A stretch of 64,000 bases of DNA from Chachezhania sediminis (lineage in GTDB: Bacteria; Pseudomonadota; Alphaproteobacteria; Rhodobacterales; Rhodobacteraceae): assembly GCF_009765275.1 (NCBI RefSeq), contig NZ_VOPH01000008.1, positions 124,001 through 188,000 of the forward strand. Reading direction: 5' to 3'. Shown in pieces: positions 8,739 to 16,516 of the stretch (within the stretch, counting starts at the first letter, position 1; each line of letters begins with the position of its first letter). The notes beneath the pieces were generated by a model. It was not told the origin of the DNA, did not search any database, and worked only from the letters and a program-made list of their open reading frames with translations. The position numbers and the translations under genes are program-made.

Positions 8739-9998
8739 TCATCTCAGCAAAGCCAGCGATATGCCGGGGATGAAGGTCACCAGCATCAGCACTCCGAAGA
8801 TGATCAGGACAAAGGGCAGGACGGCGCGGGCGACTTCCAGGAAGGTCACGCGGAAGGCGCTCATCGCGACGAAGAGGTTCAGCCCGATCGGCGGAGTGAG
8901 GAATCCGACTTCCAGGTTGATGACCATCATCACCCCGAAATGGATTGGATCGATGCCATACGCCATCGCCGGCGCCAGCAGCAGCGGACCCAGGATGAGG
9001 ATCGCGGACACCGCGTCGATCAGGCAGCCGGCCAGCAGCAGCAGCAGGTTGACGGCCAGCAGGAAGGCAATCTTGCTGTCGGTCACGGACACCACCCAGT
9101 CGGCCAGGCTGTGGGGCACGCGCTCGATCGTCAGGACTGTGTTCAGGCTGAGCGCCACGGCGATGATCGGAAACAGCATGCCCAGCATGACGGCCGTGTC
9201 GACGGTGGTGCGGAAGAAGTCGCGGATGCCCAGCTCGCGGTGGATGAACGCCTCGACGAAAAGACCGTAGGCCAGGGCCACCGCCGCAGCTTCGGTGGGC
9301 GAGAAATAGCCCGAATAGATGCCGGCCAGCAGGATGACGGGCAGCATCAGCGACCAGATCCCTTCCTTCAGCGCCAGGATCAGCGCCGGGAAGTCGAAAG
9401 GTTTGGACGGCAGGTGGCGATTGATCCAGAAGCTGTAGAACCCCAGCGCACCCACCATCAACAGCCCAGGGATCATCCCGGCGATGAACAGGTCGGCAAT
9501 CGATTTTTCCGTCACCAGCCCGTAGACGATCAGCGGAATGGATGGCGGAATGATGATGCCCAGCGTCCCGCCCGAGGTGATGGCGCCCAGCGAGAAGCTT
9601 TTCGAGTATCCGGCCTCGCGCAGCGCAGGATAAAGGACAGATCCGACGGCCAGTAGCGTCACCGGAGAAGAACCCGAAATCGCGGCGAAGATCGCACAGC
9701 TGAGGATCGTGGCGACGCCCATGCCGCCGGGCAGCGGGTCGGTCAACAGGGTGGTGACACGGATCAGCCGCTTGGCAATCGATCCGCGCGTCATGATGTT
9801 GCCGGCGATCAGGAACATCGGGATGGCCAGCAAAAGATCGTTGTCGAGGCTGATCCACATGTCCTCGACCAGGTATTCCAGGTGCCCGTCCCCCCAGACC
9901 AGATGGATATAGGCCAGACCGCCAAGCAGGATGACGACCGCATTCACGCGGATGATCAGCCCGGCCAGAACGAGCAGGATAAGTCCCAGCGCAGCCAT
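8739..9998 (-). CDS. TRAP transporter large permease (DctM family), BMC operon
   Basis: A 419-residue DctM protein with the family's GSSPVTLLAVGSVLYPALREAG segment in the first repeat and VGFLTPPIGLNLFVAMSAF (TPPxGxNLF) near the C-terminus. The start at 9998 was chosen because its ATG shares bases with the DctQ TGA and an upstream extension reads into the DctQ gene in another frame. It is the last gene of the minus-strand run that includes the microcompartment shell genes. The transporter therefore most likely imports the BMC pathway substrate. Confidence 0.92.
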   Translation of the reverse strand: MAALGLILLVLAGLIIRVNAVVILLGGLAYIHLVWGDGHLEYLVEDMWISLDNDLLLAIPMFLIAGNIMTRGSIAKRLIRVTTLLTDPLPGGMGVATILSCAIFAAISGSSPVTLLAVGSVLYPALREAGYSKSFSLGAITSGGTLGIIIPPSIPLIVYGLVTEKSIADLFIAGMIPGLLMVGALGFYSFWINRHLPSKPFDFPALILALKEGIWSLMLPVILLAGIYSGYFSPTEAAAVALAYGLFVEAFIHRELGIRDFFRTTVDTAVMLGMLFPIIAVALSLNTVLTIERVPHSLADWVVSVTDSKIAFLLAVNLLLLLAGCLIDAVSAILILGPLLLAPAMAYGIDPIHFGVMMVINLEVGFLTPPIGLNLFVAMSAFRVTFLEVARAVLPFVLIIFGVLMLVTFIPGISLALLR

Positions 9999-10489
9999 CA
10001 GCGTTCTCCCGCCACGTTGTTCGGCTTCAGTTCCGGCCGCCAGGCAAAGGCGAAGTGGCGTATGGCCGAGGAAACGAAGGTATAGGGGATGATCAGCTGT
10101 ATCGGCCAAAGCGCGAAGTAGAGGACCGCAGCCCGGTCCCCGGCTTCCATCGAAAATTGCACGAAGGTGAAGCCGAACCAGGCCAGCACCAGATAGAAGA
10201 CCCCCGTGACCGCGTCGCCGGTCCGGGCAAGGGCGTCACCCGCGGGGCCCGTCACCAGCCGATCGAAGGCTTCGGGCCGAAGATGTGCGTTCGCCGCCGT
10301 TGCCAGCGAGAACCCGACGAAGCCCGCGACAATCGCCGTGTAGACGGCGATGATCTTCGTTCCCAGGATCGAGACGTTGAAGACTTCCCGCCCGATCACG
10401 TCACCGATCAGCAGAATTGCCACGATGGTGTAAGCCATCGCGGCAACAACGCTTTCGACACGGGTCAATATGCCCAATGCGCGTTCCAC
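9998..10489 (-). CDS. TRAP transporter small permease (DctQ family), BMC operon
   Basis: About 163 residues with four membrane segments, including MAYTIVAILLIGDVIGREVF at the start and a VGFSLATAANAHLRPEAFDRL stretch characteristic of DctQ. No ATG fits. A GTG at 10489 lies 13 bases after the dctP stop, with CAGGGG upstream, and gives a family-typical N-terminus (VERALGILTRVESVV). The longer open frame back to 10633 overlaps dctP and is arginine/proline-rich, so it was rejected. The 3' end overlaps the DctM start. Confidence 0.85.
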   Translation of the reverse strand: MERALGILTRVESVVAAMAYTIVAILLIGDVIGREVFNVSILGTKIIAVYTAIVAGFVGFSLATAANAHLRPEAFDRLVTGPAGDALARTGDAVTGVFYLVLAWFGFTFVQFSMEAGDRAAVLYFALWPIQLIIPYTFVSSAIRHFAFAWRPELKPNNVAGER

Positions 10490-10502
10490 GTCAGCCCCTG
10501 GA

Positions 10503-11495
10503 TCAGTCGCTGCAGGCGGCCGTGGCGGCGACGAGGGTCTTCCAGACCTCTGCCGCATTACCCCCCATGTCGGCGACAATCGCCTTCTGTGCGGCAGGGG
10601 CAAAGGACTTCCAAGCGGCCAGATCCTCGGCATCCGGGTAATAGACGGTTGCCCCCTCGGCCTCGACCTTGTTCAGAAGCGACTTCTCGGTCTGGCGGAC
10701 GGTTTCGCGCAGGCCATCGAACATTTCGGGCGGCGGCGTCAGCCAACCCTTTTCCTCGTCGCTGAGACTGTCCCAGAGCCGCTTGGAAACCACCATCAGA
10801 CCGACCTGGACCGAATGATTGGTCACTGTGATCTGCGGGGCCTCGGCGGCATAGCCGGCGGCAATCCCGTAGAGGGCGGGCCAGCTGACGGCATTGACGT
10901 TTCCGGTCTTCAGCGCCGGCATGGTGTCCACCGTCCCCAGGGGCACGACATTTCCGCCTGCGGTCTTCAGGTAGACGGTATCGGGAATGGTCGGCGCGGT
11001 GCGGATCTTCAGGCCGTGAAGATCGTCGGGCGACCGGATCAGCGTCTTGCCCAGCAGGATCTGGTTGCCGGTGAACATCGAGACGACGGGATGCACGCCG
11101 GCCGCCTCGAAAGCGTCGCCGAAGGCGTTGGTCAGGTGTTCGTCCGAAACGCAATCCGCCTGTGCCGCGCTGCTGTAAAGATAGGGTGCCGCCGTCAGCG
11201 CATATTCGGGCACCAGCATCGAGGCGCCGGTATTCGACAAAAGCGCCATGTCGAGCCGCCCGCGTGCGGTCTGGCGGGCCATGGTCTGTTCGTCGCCCAG
11301 TTCGCTGTTGTGGAAATGGTTGACCGTCAGCTTGCCCCCCGAAACCTCGGCGACATGGGCGACATAGTCGTTCATCAGCTTGCCCCAGGGCGAAGCTTCG
11401 GGGGCCGCGCCGCCCGAACGGATTTCCCGGGCGTCCAGCGGCGTGGTCGACAATGCGATGGCGATGGCCAGGGCCGCGCTTGCAATTCGGTACAT
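10503..11495 (-). CDS. TRAP transporter periplasmic binding protein (DctP family), BMC operon
   Basis: A 330-residue DctP-type protein. It has a signal peptide (MYRIASAALAIAIALSTTPL, cleavage near LDA-RE) and the mature hallmark DDLHGLKIRTAPTIPDTVYL with its conserved Arg. The start has AGGGAGGAAT upstream. It lies 27 bases after the AraC-type regulator and 13 before dctQ. Unlike the other TRAP sets in this window there is no hairpin between dctP and dctQ. The ligand is unknown; co-transcription with a TauD-like oxygenase and aldehyde dehydrogenase suggests it is the precursor of the aldehyde handled by the compartment. Confidence 0.92.
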   Translation of the reverse strand: MYRIASAALAIAIALSTTPLDAREIRSGGAAPEASPWGKLMNDYVAHVAEVSGGKLTVNHFHNSELGDEQTMARQTARGRLDMALLSNTGASMLVPEYALTAAPYLYSSAAQADCVSDEHLTNAFGDAFEAAGVHPVVSMFTGNQILLGKTLIRSPDDLHGLKIRTAPTIPDTVYLKTAGGNVVPLGTVDTMPALKTGNVNAVSWPALYGIAAGYAAEAPQITVTNHSVQVGLMVVSKRLWDSLSDEEKGWLTPPPEMFDGLRETVRQTEKSLLNKVEAEGATVYYPDAEDLAAWKSFAPAAQKAIVADMGGNAAEVWKTLVAATAACSD

Positions 11496-11522
11496 GTTAT
11501 TCCTCCCTAGTTGTCTTTTCTG

Positions 11523-12641
11523 TCAGCGGCGCTGTGCGCGGCCGCCCGGAAGTCGGTCTTCCGGTTCCGCCCCGAGCAGGCTGAACTGATCGCGGTATTC
11601 GCTGGGGTGAAGGCCCAGCACCTTCTTGAACAGGTTACGGAAGAAGGCCGCGTCGCCATAACCGACAGCCTCGGCGACCTCGTCGATCCGCAGGTTGGTC
11701 GATTCCAGCAGCATCCGGGCTTCTATGACCCGTGTCTTCTGCAGGTAGACGGTGGGCGGCAGGCCGGTCGCGCTCTTGAAACGGCGCTTGAAGGTCCGGT
11801 CGGTCAGCCCCGAGGCTTCGCGCGCGCCGGAAATGGCATCCGGCGCGGCGTGTTGTTCATCGATCCAGGTCTGTGCCCGAAGAATGGCGGCATCGCCATG
11901 ATCCAGGCGCGGCTGGAATTCGGTGAAGGGCAGCTGCCCACCGCGCTGCCCGAAGATGGTGAAGGACCGCGCGGTCTGTGCCGCCACCAGCGGGCCCGCC
12001 GCGCGTGCGATCAGCTGGACGACAAGATCCTGCCAGCAGGTCCCGCCGCCGGCGACCCAGATCCTCCGGTCCGGACCCACGCGATAGACGGCGCGTTCAT
12101 AGTTGAACTTCACCTTCGGATACCAGGCCTCGACCGCCTGTGCGTAGGCCCAGTGCGTCGTAGCCTCTTCCCCGTCCAGAAGCCCCATCTCGGCCAGCAG
12201 AAGCGACCCTGTCGAAATGCTGCACAGCATGCCGCCGCGATCATGGATGCCCTTCAGCCAGTCCATGATTTCCAGCATGTCCGGGTGATCGAGCTCGGGC
12301 CGGGGCCGCGAGACCGTGCTGGCCTCGAAGGTGGGGATCACCACGATGTCGCTGTCCGTGGCCTCGCTCAGCGCCTTGTGGGCGAAGATCTGGATATCCC
12401 ACAGACATTCGGCGGGGCCGGCCCTGGGGGCGACAACCGAGATATCGAAGATCGGATCGCGCGACACGCCGTAGCGCAGCGTCGACCAGATCATCCCGGC
12501 CGACGACAGGATGTCATAGGCTCCGCACACCGCCGAGACGAGCGCATTGGGCGGCAGCACGATGGCGATGCGCGTCTTGCCGGGGGCCCGCTGCGACGGC
12601 TTGCCCGAAGCACCTGCTTCGCGATCGGTCCTGTGCTGCAT
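11523..12641 (-). CDS. GlxA-type AraC-family transcriptional regulator
   Basis: A 372-residue regulator. The N-terminal DJ-1/PfpI-like domain (TRIAIVLPPNALVSAVCGAYDILSS onward, about residues 22-210) lacks an obvious enzymatic context and probably senses a ligand. The C-terminal AraC helix-turn-helix pair follows, with NLRIDEVAEAVGYGDAAFF and FKKVLGLHPSEYRDQF. The ATG at 12641 is preferred; the longer frame overlaps the BMC-T gene. It sits inside the BMC operon, 20 bases downstream of a shell gene and 27 upstream of dctP. That makes it the likely activator of the whole operon, possibly through the repeated TTTGGCC motifs at 17699-17857. Confidence 0.9.
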   Translation of the reverse strand: MQHRTDREAGASGKPSQRAPGKTRIAIVLPPNALVSAVCGAYDILSSAGMIWSTLRYGVSRDPIFDISVVAPRAGPAECLWDIQIFAHKALSEATDSDIVVIPTFEASTVSRPRPELDHPDMLEIMDWLKGIHDRGGMLCSISTGSLLLAEMGLLDGEEATTHWAYAQAVEAWYPKVKFNYERAVYRVGPDRRIWVAGGGTCWQDLVVQLIARAAGPLVAAQTARSFTIFGQRGGQLPFTEFQPRLDHGDAAILRAQTWIDEQHAAPDAISGAREASGLTDRTFKRRFKSATGLPPTVYLQKTRVIEARMLLESTNLRIDEVAEAVGYGDAAFFRNLFKKVLGLHPSEYRDQFSLLGAEPEDRLPGGRAQRR

Positions 12642-12661
12642 GGCATCGCCCCCGGGATTGA

Positions 12662-13315
12662 CTACGACTTGCCCGTCGATGCCGCTTTGGGGCGCGACAG
12701 GGTCTTGATCCCGGCCTCGACCGCTTTCCGCGTCCGCGCAAGACGTTCGGGCGTCCCGGACACGTAGATGCGTCCGCTGGCCCCGATCAATCGGCAATCG
12801 ACCAAAACATTGCCGGGTTCTGCCTTTTCCGCAGCATTGGCCAAATAGGCACCGTAGAGCGCGGGCGTCACCTCCATGATCAGCAGGGACTGGCCGGGCA
12901 GCAGCATGCTGGCCTGTTTGGCCCGGTTGATCATGACGGCATGACGGTCGGAAATGTCCTCGATGATGTCCGAAAACATCAGCTCGGGCGGGATCTGTGC
13001 GTCTGCGTCGGTTTCCAGCCAGTCCAGCATGGCCTTGCCGGCCCGGTCCAGGGCCTGGGTGTCGTCGCTGTGGATCTCCAGCATGCCGAACTGGCGTTCC
13101 ACGGCAAGCATGCCCGGCTCGACGCCGGGCTCCTTCTTCAGGGCAAGGTCAAGCATGCGCTCGATCGACAGGCCCGGGGCGATCTCGATGAACAGCGAAT
13201 TCGTCCCTTCCAGCGGTACATATCCCCGGGCTGGCAAAGGCGAACTGAGGAATGCCGCGAATTGGCGCTGCAGGTCGGGAATTGGAAGATACACGCGCAG
13301 TTGCGGTTTGCTCAT
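12662..13315 (-). CDS. BMC-T shell protein (tandem BMC domains), first paralogue
   Basis: A 217-residue protein with two BMC-fold halves. The first half contains NSLFIEIAPGLSIERMLDLA and VERQFGMLEIHS. The second contains QSLLIMEVTPALYGAYLANA and LIGASGRIYVSGTPERLA. Such pseudohexameric trimers form facets of bacterial microcompartments and often carry gated pores. The ATG at 13315 is supported by an alignable start (MSKPQLRVYLP); the extended frame to 13438 is non-homologous. A paralogue lies at 14416-15033. It is encoded between BMC-H and the AraC regulator on the same transcript. Confidence 0.9.
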   Translation of the reverse strand: MSKPQLRVYLPIPDLQRQFAAFLSSPLPARGYVPLEGTNSLFIEIAPGLSIERMLDLALKKEPGVEPGMLAVERQFGMLEIHSDDTQALDRAGKAMLDWLETDADAQIPPELMFSDIIEDISDRHAVMINRAKQASMLLPGQSLLIMEVTPALYGAYLANAAEKAEPGNVLVDCRLIGASGRIYVSGTPERLARTRKAVEAGIKTLSRPKAASTGKS

Positions 13316-13364
13316 TTCGGCCTCCGGTCGTTGCGGGGGAATGCGGCTGGTGCGCGGAAAAAGG

Positions 13365-13634
13365 TTACTTTCCGAACGCCTTCGCGACATCGGCATGGGG
13401 CCGCGGGACGACGTGGACGGACACGACCTCACCCACATGGTTGGCGGCTTCGGTCCCGGCTTCGGTCGCGGCCTTCACGGCGCCGACATCGCCGGTCACC
13501 TCGACCGTGACCAGGCCGCCGCCGACCTGATGATAGCCGCTGATCGTGACATTTGCGGCCTTCACCATGGCGTCGGCGGCGGCATAGGCGGCGATGTAGC
13601 CGCGGGTTTCGATCATTCCGATGGACTGAGACAT
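13365..13634 (-). CDS. BMC-H hexameric microcompartment shell protein
   Basis: An 89-residue single BMC-domain protein, the standard length. It begins [20 protein letters not shown], the canonical first strand and helix of CcmK/PduA/EutM proteins. It contains the pore-loop region [20 protein letters not shown] and ends with the typical [15 protein letters not shown] segment. AAAGGAGAAA precedes the ATG. It should form the bulk of the shell facets. The pore loop, with three glycines, suggests a small neutral pore, but this needs modelling. The gene lies 30 bases after the BMC-P gene. Confidence 0.96.
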   Translation of the reverse strand: MSQSIGMIETRGYIAAYAAADAMVKAANVTISGYHQVGGGLVTVEVTGDVGAVKAATEAGTEAANHVGEVVSVHVVPRPHADVAKAFGK

Positions 13635-13664
13635 GGGTTTCTCCTTTGAAGTCTCGAATTCAGT

Positions 13665-13910
13665 TCAGCTTTGGGTATCGACGATCCCAACGATCAGGGC
13701 GTCGATCACGGTGTCCTGCCCAAGGATCAGGTCTGCGGCGCCGTCGTCCTCTGACACGATCACACGCTCACCGTCGCCGCAGCCCAGCGTGTCGAAGGCG
13801 ACGATGGTCTCCTCCGACCCGTCGAGCGCGATCAGAAGCAACGCCCCCGGTGGCAATCGATCGAGCCGCTTCGTGGCCCAGACCCGCCCGGTGACGGTGC
13901 CCAGTTTCAT
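13665..13910 (-). CDS. BMC-P pentameric vertex protein (EutN/CcmL family)
   Basis: An 81-residue EutN/CcmL-family protein that caps shell vertices. It opens MKLGTVTGRVWATKRLDRL, the family signature (G-x-V-x-G-x-VWATxK). It contains AFDTLGCGDGERVIVSEDDGA and ends DALIVGIVDTQS, the usual terminus. It is slightly short for the family (about 90-100), mostly in the central loops. The ATG overlaps the stop of the EutQ-tail gene and has GGAGGGAGA upstream. Its presence shows the shell can be closed. Confidence 0.95.
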   Translation of the reverse strand: MKLGTVTGRVWATKRLDRLPPGALLLIALDGSEETIVAFDTLGCGDGERVIVSEDDGAADLILGQDTVIDALIVGIVDTQS

Positions 13911-14416
13911 GGCGTCTCCCTCCGAATCGTGACGCCGCACCTTCGCGCGGCCTCGCGCGCCAGGGGTGTGATCACGGCATTGACGGGCACGACAAGATCG
14001 CCCTGCCCCAGATCGCGGACCATGCGTTCGGTGATCACGCGCTTGGGGGCGATATCGCGCGGCAGGTCGGGCCGCTGCTGGGGCTTTGCCTGGGATCTTG
14101 CCTGGACCTTCGGTTGGGGCTTCGGCTCCGTCTTCGGCTTCGCGGATGGCAGGGGTTTCGCCAGAGCCGGGGCTTTCGCAGGCTCCGGCGCAGGGCCCTT
14201 GCCGGTCTGCCCGGCACAGAAGCGGATCACCCGCTTGCCCAGCAGATCCCCAAGCGCCGGTGCCGTGGCCATGGCCAGCAGAAGCTCGACGAAGATGGCG
14301 CGGTCCTCATCCGTCTCGACCTTCACCGGGATGACCAGGCCCGCGCTATCGCCGGCGGTGCCTGCAAAGGTCTCTGCCACGATTTCGCGCACAAGGGTCG
14401 ACAGGTCGGCTGACAT
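13907..14416 (-). CDS. Microcompartment-associated protein with PduP-like N-terminal helix and EutQ-like C-terminal tail
   Basis: A 169-residue protein in three parts. Residues 1-66 begin with an amphipathic helix, MSADLSTLVREIVAETFAG, very like the PduP encapsulation peptide pattern. Residues 67-122 are an Ala/Pro/Lys/Gln-rich linker. Residues 125-169 (RVITERMVRDLGQGDLVVPV, then ITPLAREAARRCGVTI) resemble the N-terminal segment of EutQ (LITANDIR...ITPEAREVADLLG). It contains two Cys (67 and 150). There is no cupin domain, so it is not EutQ itself. Both ends of the gene overlap neighbours by a few bases, so it is translated with shell proteins. Probably a lumen scaffold or cargo adaptor (inference). 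The start ATG shares bases with the BMC-T stop. Confidence 0.8.
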   Translation of the reverse strand: MSADLSTLVREIVAETFAGTAGDSAGLVIPVKVETDEDRAIFVELLLAMATAPALGDLLGKRVIRFCAGQTGKGPAPEPAKAPALAKPLPSAKPKTEPKPQPKVQARSQAKPQQRPDLPRDIAPKRVITERMVRDLGQGDLVVPVNAVITPLAREAARRCGVTIRRETP

Positions 14417-15033
14417 CACACAGCCCTCCCCTCGACCATCTGCAGCGCCCGTTCGGCCGCATCCTGTGCAGCGCGGACGCTCGATGCCTCGCCCGACAGA
14501 TAGATGCGCCCTGCCGCCCCCATGAACCGGCATTCCACCAGCTTCACGTCCGCGGCTTTCTCGGCCTCGTTCACCGCCAATAGCGCATAGGCCGCGGGCT
14601 GCGTTTCAAGGATGAAAAGCGATTCCGACGGCAGCAGCATCGACCCCGTCTTGGTGCGGTTGATCAGAAAGGAATGCAGGTTGTCGACCCGGTCCACGAC
14701 CCGCGACGACAGGATTTCCGGCCGGATCGCATCGGATGCGCTGGCACCGATGCTGTCCAGGATCTCGGCCCCTGCCGACTTGACCGAAGACGAGAACGGC
14801 GAATGGAATTCGAGATAACCGAACTGCCGTTCGACGACCAGGTTCCCGGGCTTCACGTTCTCATGCTTCAGCGCGACATCGGTGATCCACTCGATATCCA
14901 TGCCGGGCGCCACCTCGACGATCAGGGCGGCATCGTTGGCCCGCGGCAGAAACCCCCGCATGTTTGCACCCAGCAGGCACATGGTCTGCGGCTGCAGCTG
15001 GTCCAGGAAGATGTAAGATCGAAGATTTGCCAT
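14416..15033 (-). CDS. BMC-T shell protein (tandem BMC domains), second paralogue
   Basis: A 205-residue tandem BMC-domain protein related to the one at 12662-13315. Half one has ALIVEVAPGMDIEWITDVAL and VERQFGYLEFHSPF. Half two has ESLFILETQPAAYALLAVNE and FMGAAGRIYLSGEASSVRAA. Length and layout match BMC-T trimers. It starts 5 bases after the aldehyde dehydrogenase stop. Two distinct BMC-T paralogues with a single BMC-H suggest two pore types, possibly one for substrate and one for cofactor or a larger metabolite (inference). Confidence 0.92.
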   Translation of the reverse strand: MANLRSYIFLDQLQPQTMCLLGANMRGFLPRANDAALIVEVAPGMDIEWITDVALKHENVKPGNLVVERQFGYLEFHSPFSSSVKSAGAEILDSIGASASDAIRPEILSSRVVDRVDNLHSFLINRTKTGSMLLPSESLFILETQPAAYALLAVNEAEKAADVKLVECRFMGAAGRIYLSGEASSVRAAQDAAERALQMVEGRAV

Positions 15034-15038
15034 GATGC

Positions 15039-16502
15039 CTACACCGTCCTTGCCAGTTCCTCGCGCAGAAGCGCGCGCAGTTCGTTTTTCCAGGTTTCGG
15101 GGACCGCGCCCGTGGCGGGCGGCGGCGCAACGGCGTCCAGATCGCGGAGCTCCAGCGGGAAAGCCACACGCTTCCAGTTGATCAGGTCCAGAGGGCCCAC
15201 ATTGTGGTCGACCGAACTGCGCCCCGCGAAGCCGGTGCCGATGGTCGTCGTGGTGGGCAGCCCCGTGTTGAAGCCGATGGCGCCTGTCGTGACGTTCTCG
15301 TTCACGACGATCCGGTTGTAATCCAGCATGACCCCGAACTGGACCGCCTGCCCCGGATCGGCAGTATAGATCCCGCAGGTGTGGCCTGCGCCGGCCAGTG
15401 TCAGCATCTCGCGCGCCACGTCGATCGCGCCGTCGATCCCGTCGACCTCGGTAAAGCCCAGAACGGGTGAAAGCTTTTCCTTCAGCAACGGCTCGGTCCG
15501 GTCCGGGTTCGCCAGCGGGCAGATCAGGGCGCGGCAGTTCTGCGCCACCGACAGGCCCGCGCTGCTGGCGATGGTCTCTGACGATTTGCCGACGATGGCG
15601 ACATTCAGCTTTCCCCCCGGGAAGGCATGATCGCGCAGCGCCCGGGTGCCGTCTTCGCAGAAGACATGCCCGCCCCGGGCCTGCAGCAGCTCGCGCAGCT
15701 TTGCCGCCACGGGCCGGTCGGCCAGGATGACCGACGGCGCCGAACAGGGTGTGCCGTGGTCGAAATCCTTGCCTTCCAGGATCATCTCGGCCGCGCGGTC
15801 CAGGTCGGCCGAGGCATCGACATAGACCGGCGCATTGCCGGGCCCGACCCCCAGCGCCGGATTGCCCGACGAATAGGCCGCGCGCACCATCGGTCCGCCA
15901 CCGGTCGCCAGGATCAGGTCGGTCAAGGGCGACTTCATCATCGCGTCGACGGCCTGCATCGTGGGCGTGTCCAGCACCTGGATCGCGTGTTTCGGCGCGC
16001 CGGCGGCCTCGGCAATCGCCGCGATCTCTCGCGCCGCCTCGACCGTGCAGTCCAGAAGCGCGGGATGCGGGCTGAAGACGATGGCATTGCGGGTCATCAT
16101 CGCGCAGATCGCCTTGAAGATGACCGTGGTCACGGGCGAGGTCGAGTTCGACAGGCCCACGATCACGCCCGCGGGGCGACAGATCTCCACCACCTTGTCC
16201 GCCGCAACCCGCCGGGCGCCGCCCAGCTTCAGGTCCTTCAGCTCTTCGTACAACGGCAGCGTCGTCAGCCGAAACTTGGTCAGCTTGTCCGCCAAGTTGC
16301 CAAAGCCGCCCTCACGCAGCTCTGCCTTGGCGTAATGCTCAGCCCGGAGGGACATCCGTTCCGCGATCGTCCGCCCGATCTCCTTCGCTGTCGCCTCGTC
16401 GAACGCGGCAAAGGCCGTTGCTGCATGCCGCGCATTTGCCAGAAGATGTCGCGCGGATTGCAGCGCCATCAGGTCCTTGTCGAGGTCCGGAACCATGTTC
16501 AT
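15039..16502 (-). CDS. Acylating (CoA-dependent) aldehyde dehydrogenase, microcompartment cargo
   Basis: A 487-residue NAD(P)- and CoA-dependent aldehyde dehydrogenase of the EutE/PduP/SauS class. It has the acylating-type PAGVIVGLSNSTSPVTTVIF segment, a nucleotide-binding ILATGGGPMVRAAYSSGNPA, and the catalytic Cys in DHGTPCSAPSVILAD. The C-terminus is special: a proline-rich linker (about residues 457-467, VAPPPATGAV) followed by an amphipathic helix, PETWKNELRALLREELARTV. This is the architecture of an encapsulation peptide. The ATG at 16502 follows GGGAGG. It should convert an aldehyde to an acyl-CoA inside the shell. No phosphotransacylase or alcohol dehydrogenase accompanies it. Confidence 0.92.
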   Translation of the reverse strand: MNMVPDLDKDLMALQSARHLLANARHAATAFAAFDEATAKEIGRTIAERMSLRAEHYAKAELREGGFGNLADKLTKFRLTTLPLYEELKDLKLGGARRVAADKVVEICRPAGVIVGLSNSTSPVTTVIFKAICAMMTRNAIVFSPHPALLDCTVEAAREIAAIAEAAGAPKHAIQVLDTPTMQAVDAMMKSPLTDLILATGGGPMVRAAYSSGNPALGVGPGNAPVYVDASADLDRAAEMILEGKDFDHGTPCSAPSVILADRPVAAKLRELLQARGGHVFCEDGTRALRDHAFPGGKLNVAIVGKSSETIASSAGLSVAQNCRALICPLANPDRTEPLLKEKLSPVLGFTEVDGIDGAIDVAREMLTLAGAGHTCGIYTADPGQAVQFGVMLDYNRIVVNENVTTGAIGFNTGLPTTTTIGTGFAGRSSVDHNVGPLDLINWKRVAFPLELRDLDAVAPPPATGAVPETWKNELRALLREELARTV

Positions 16503-16516
16503 CGGCCTGCCTCCCT

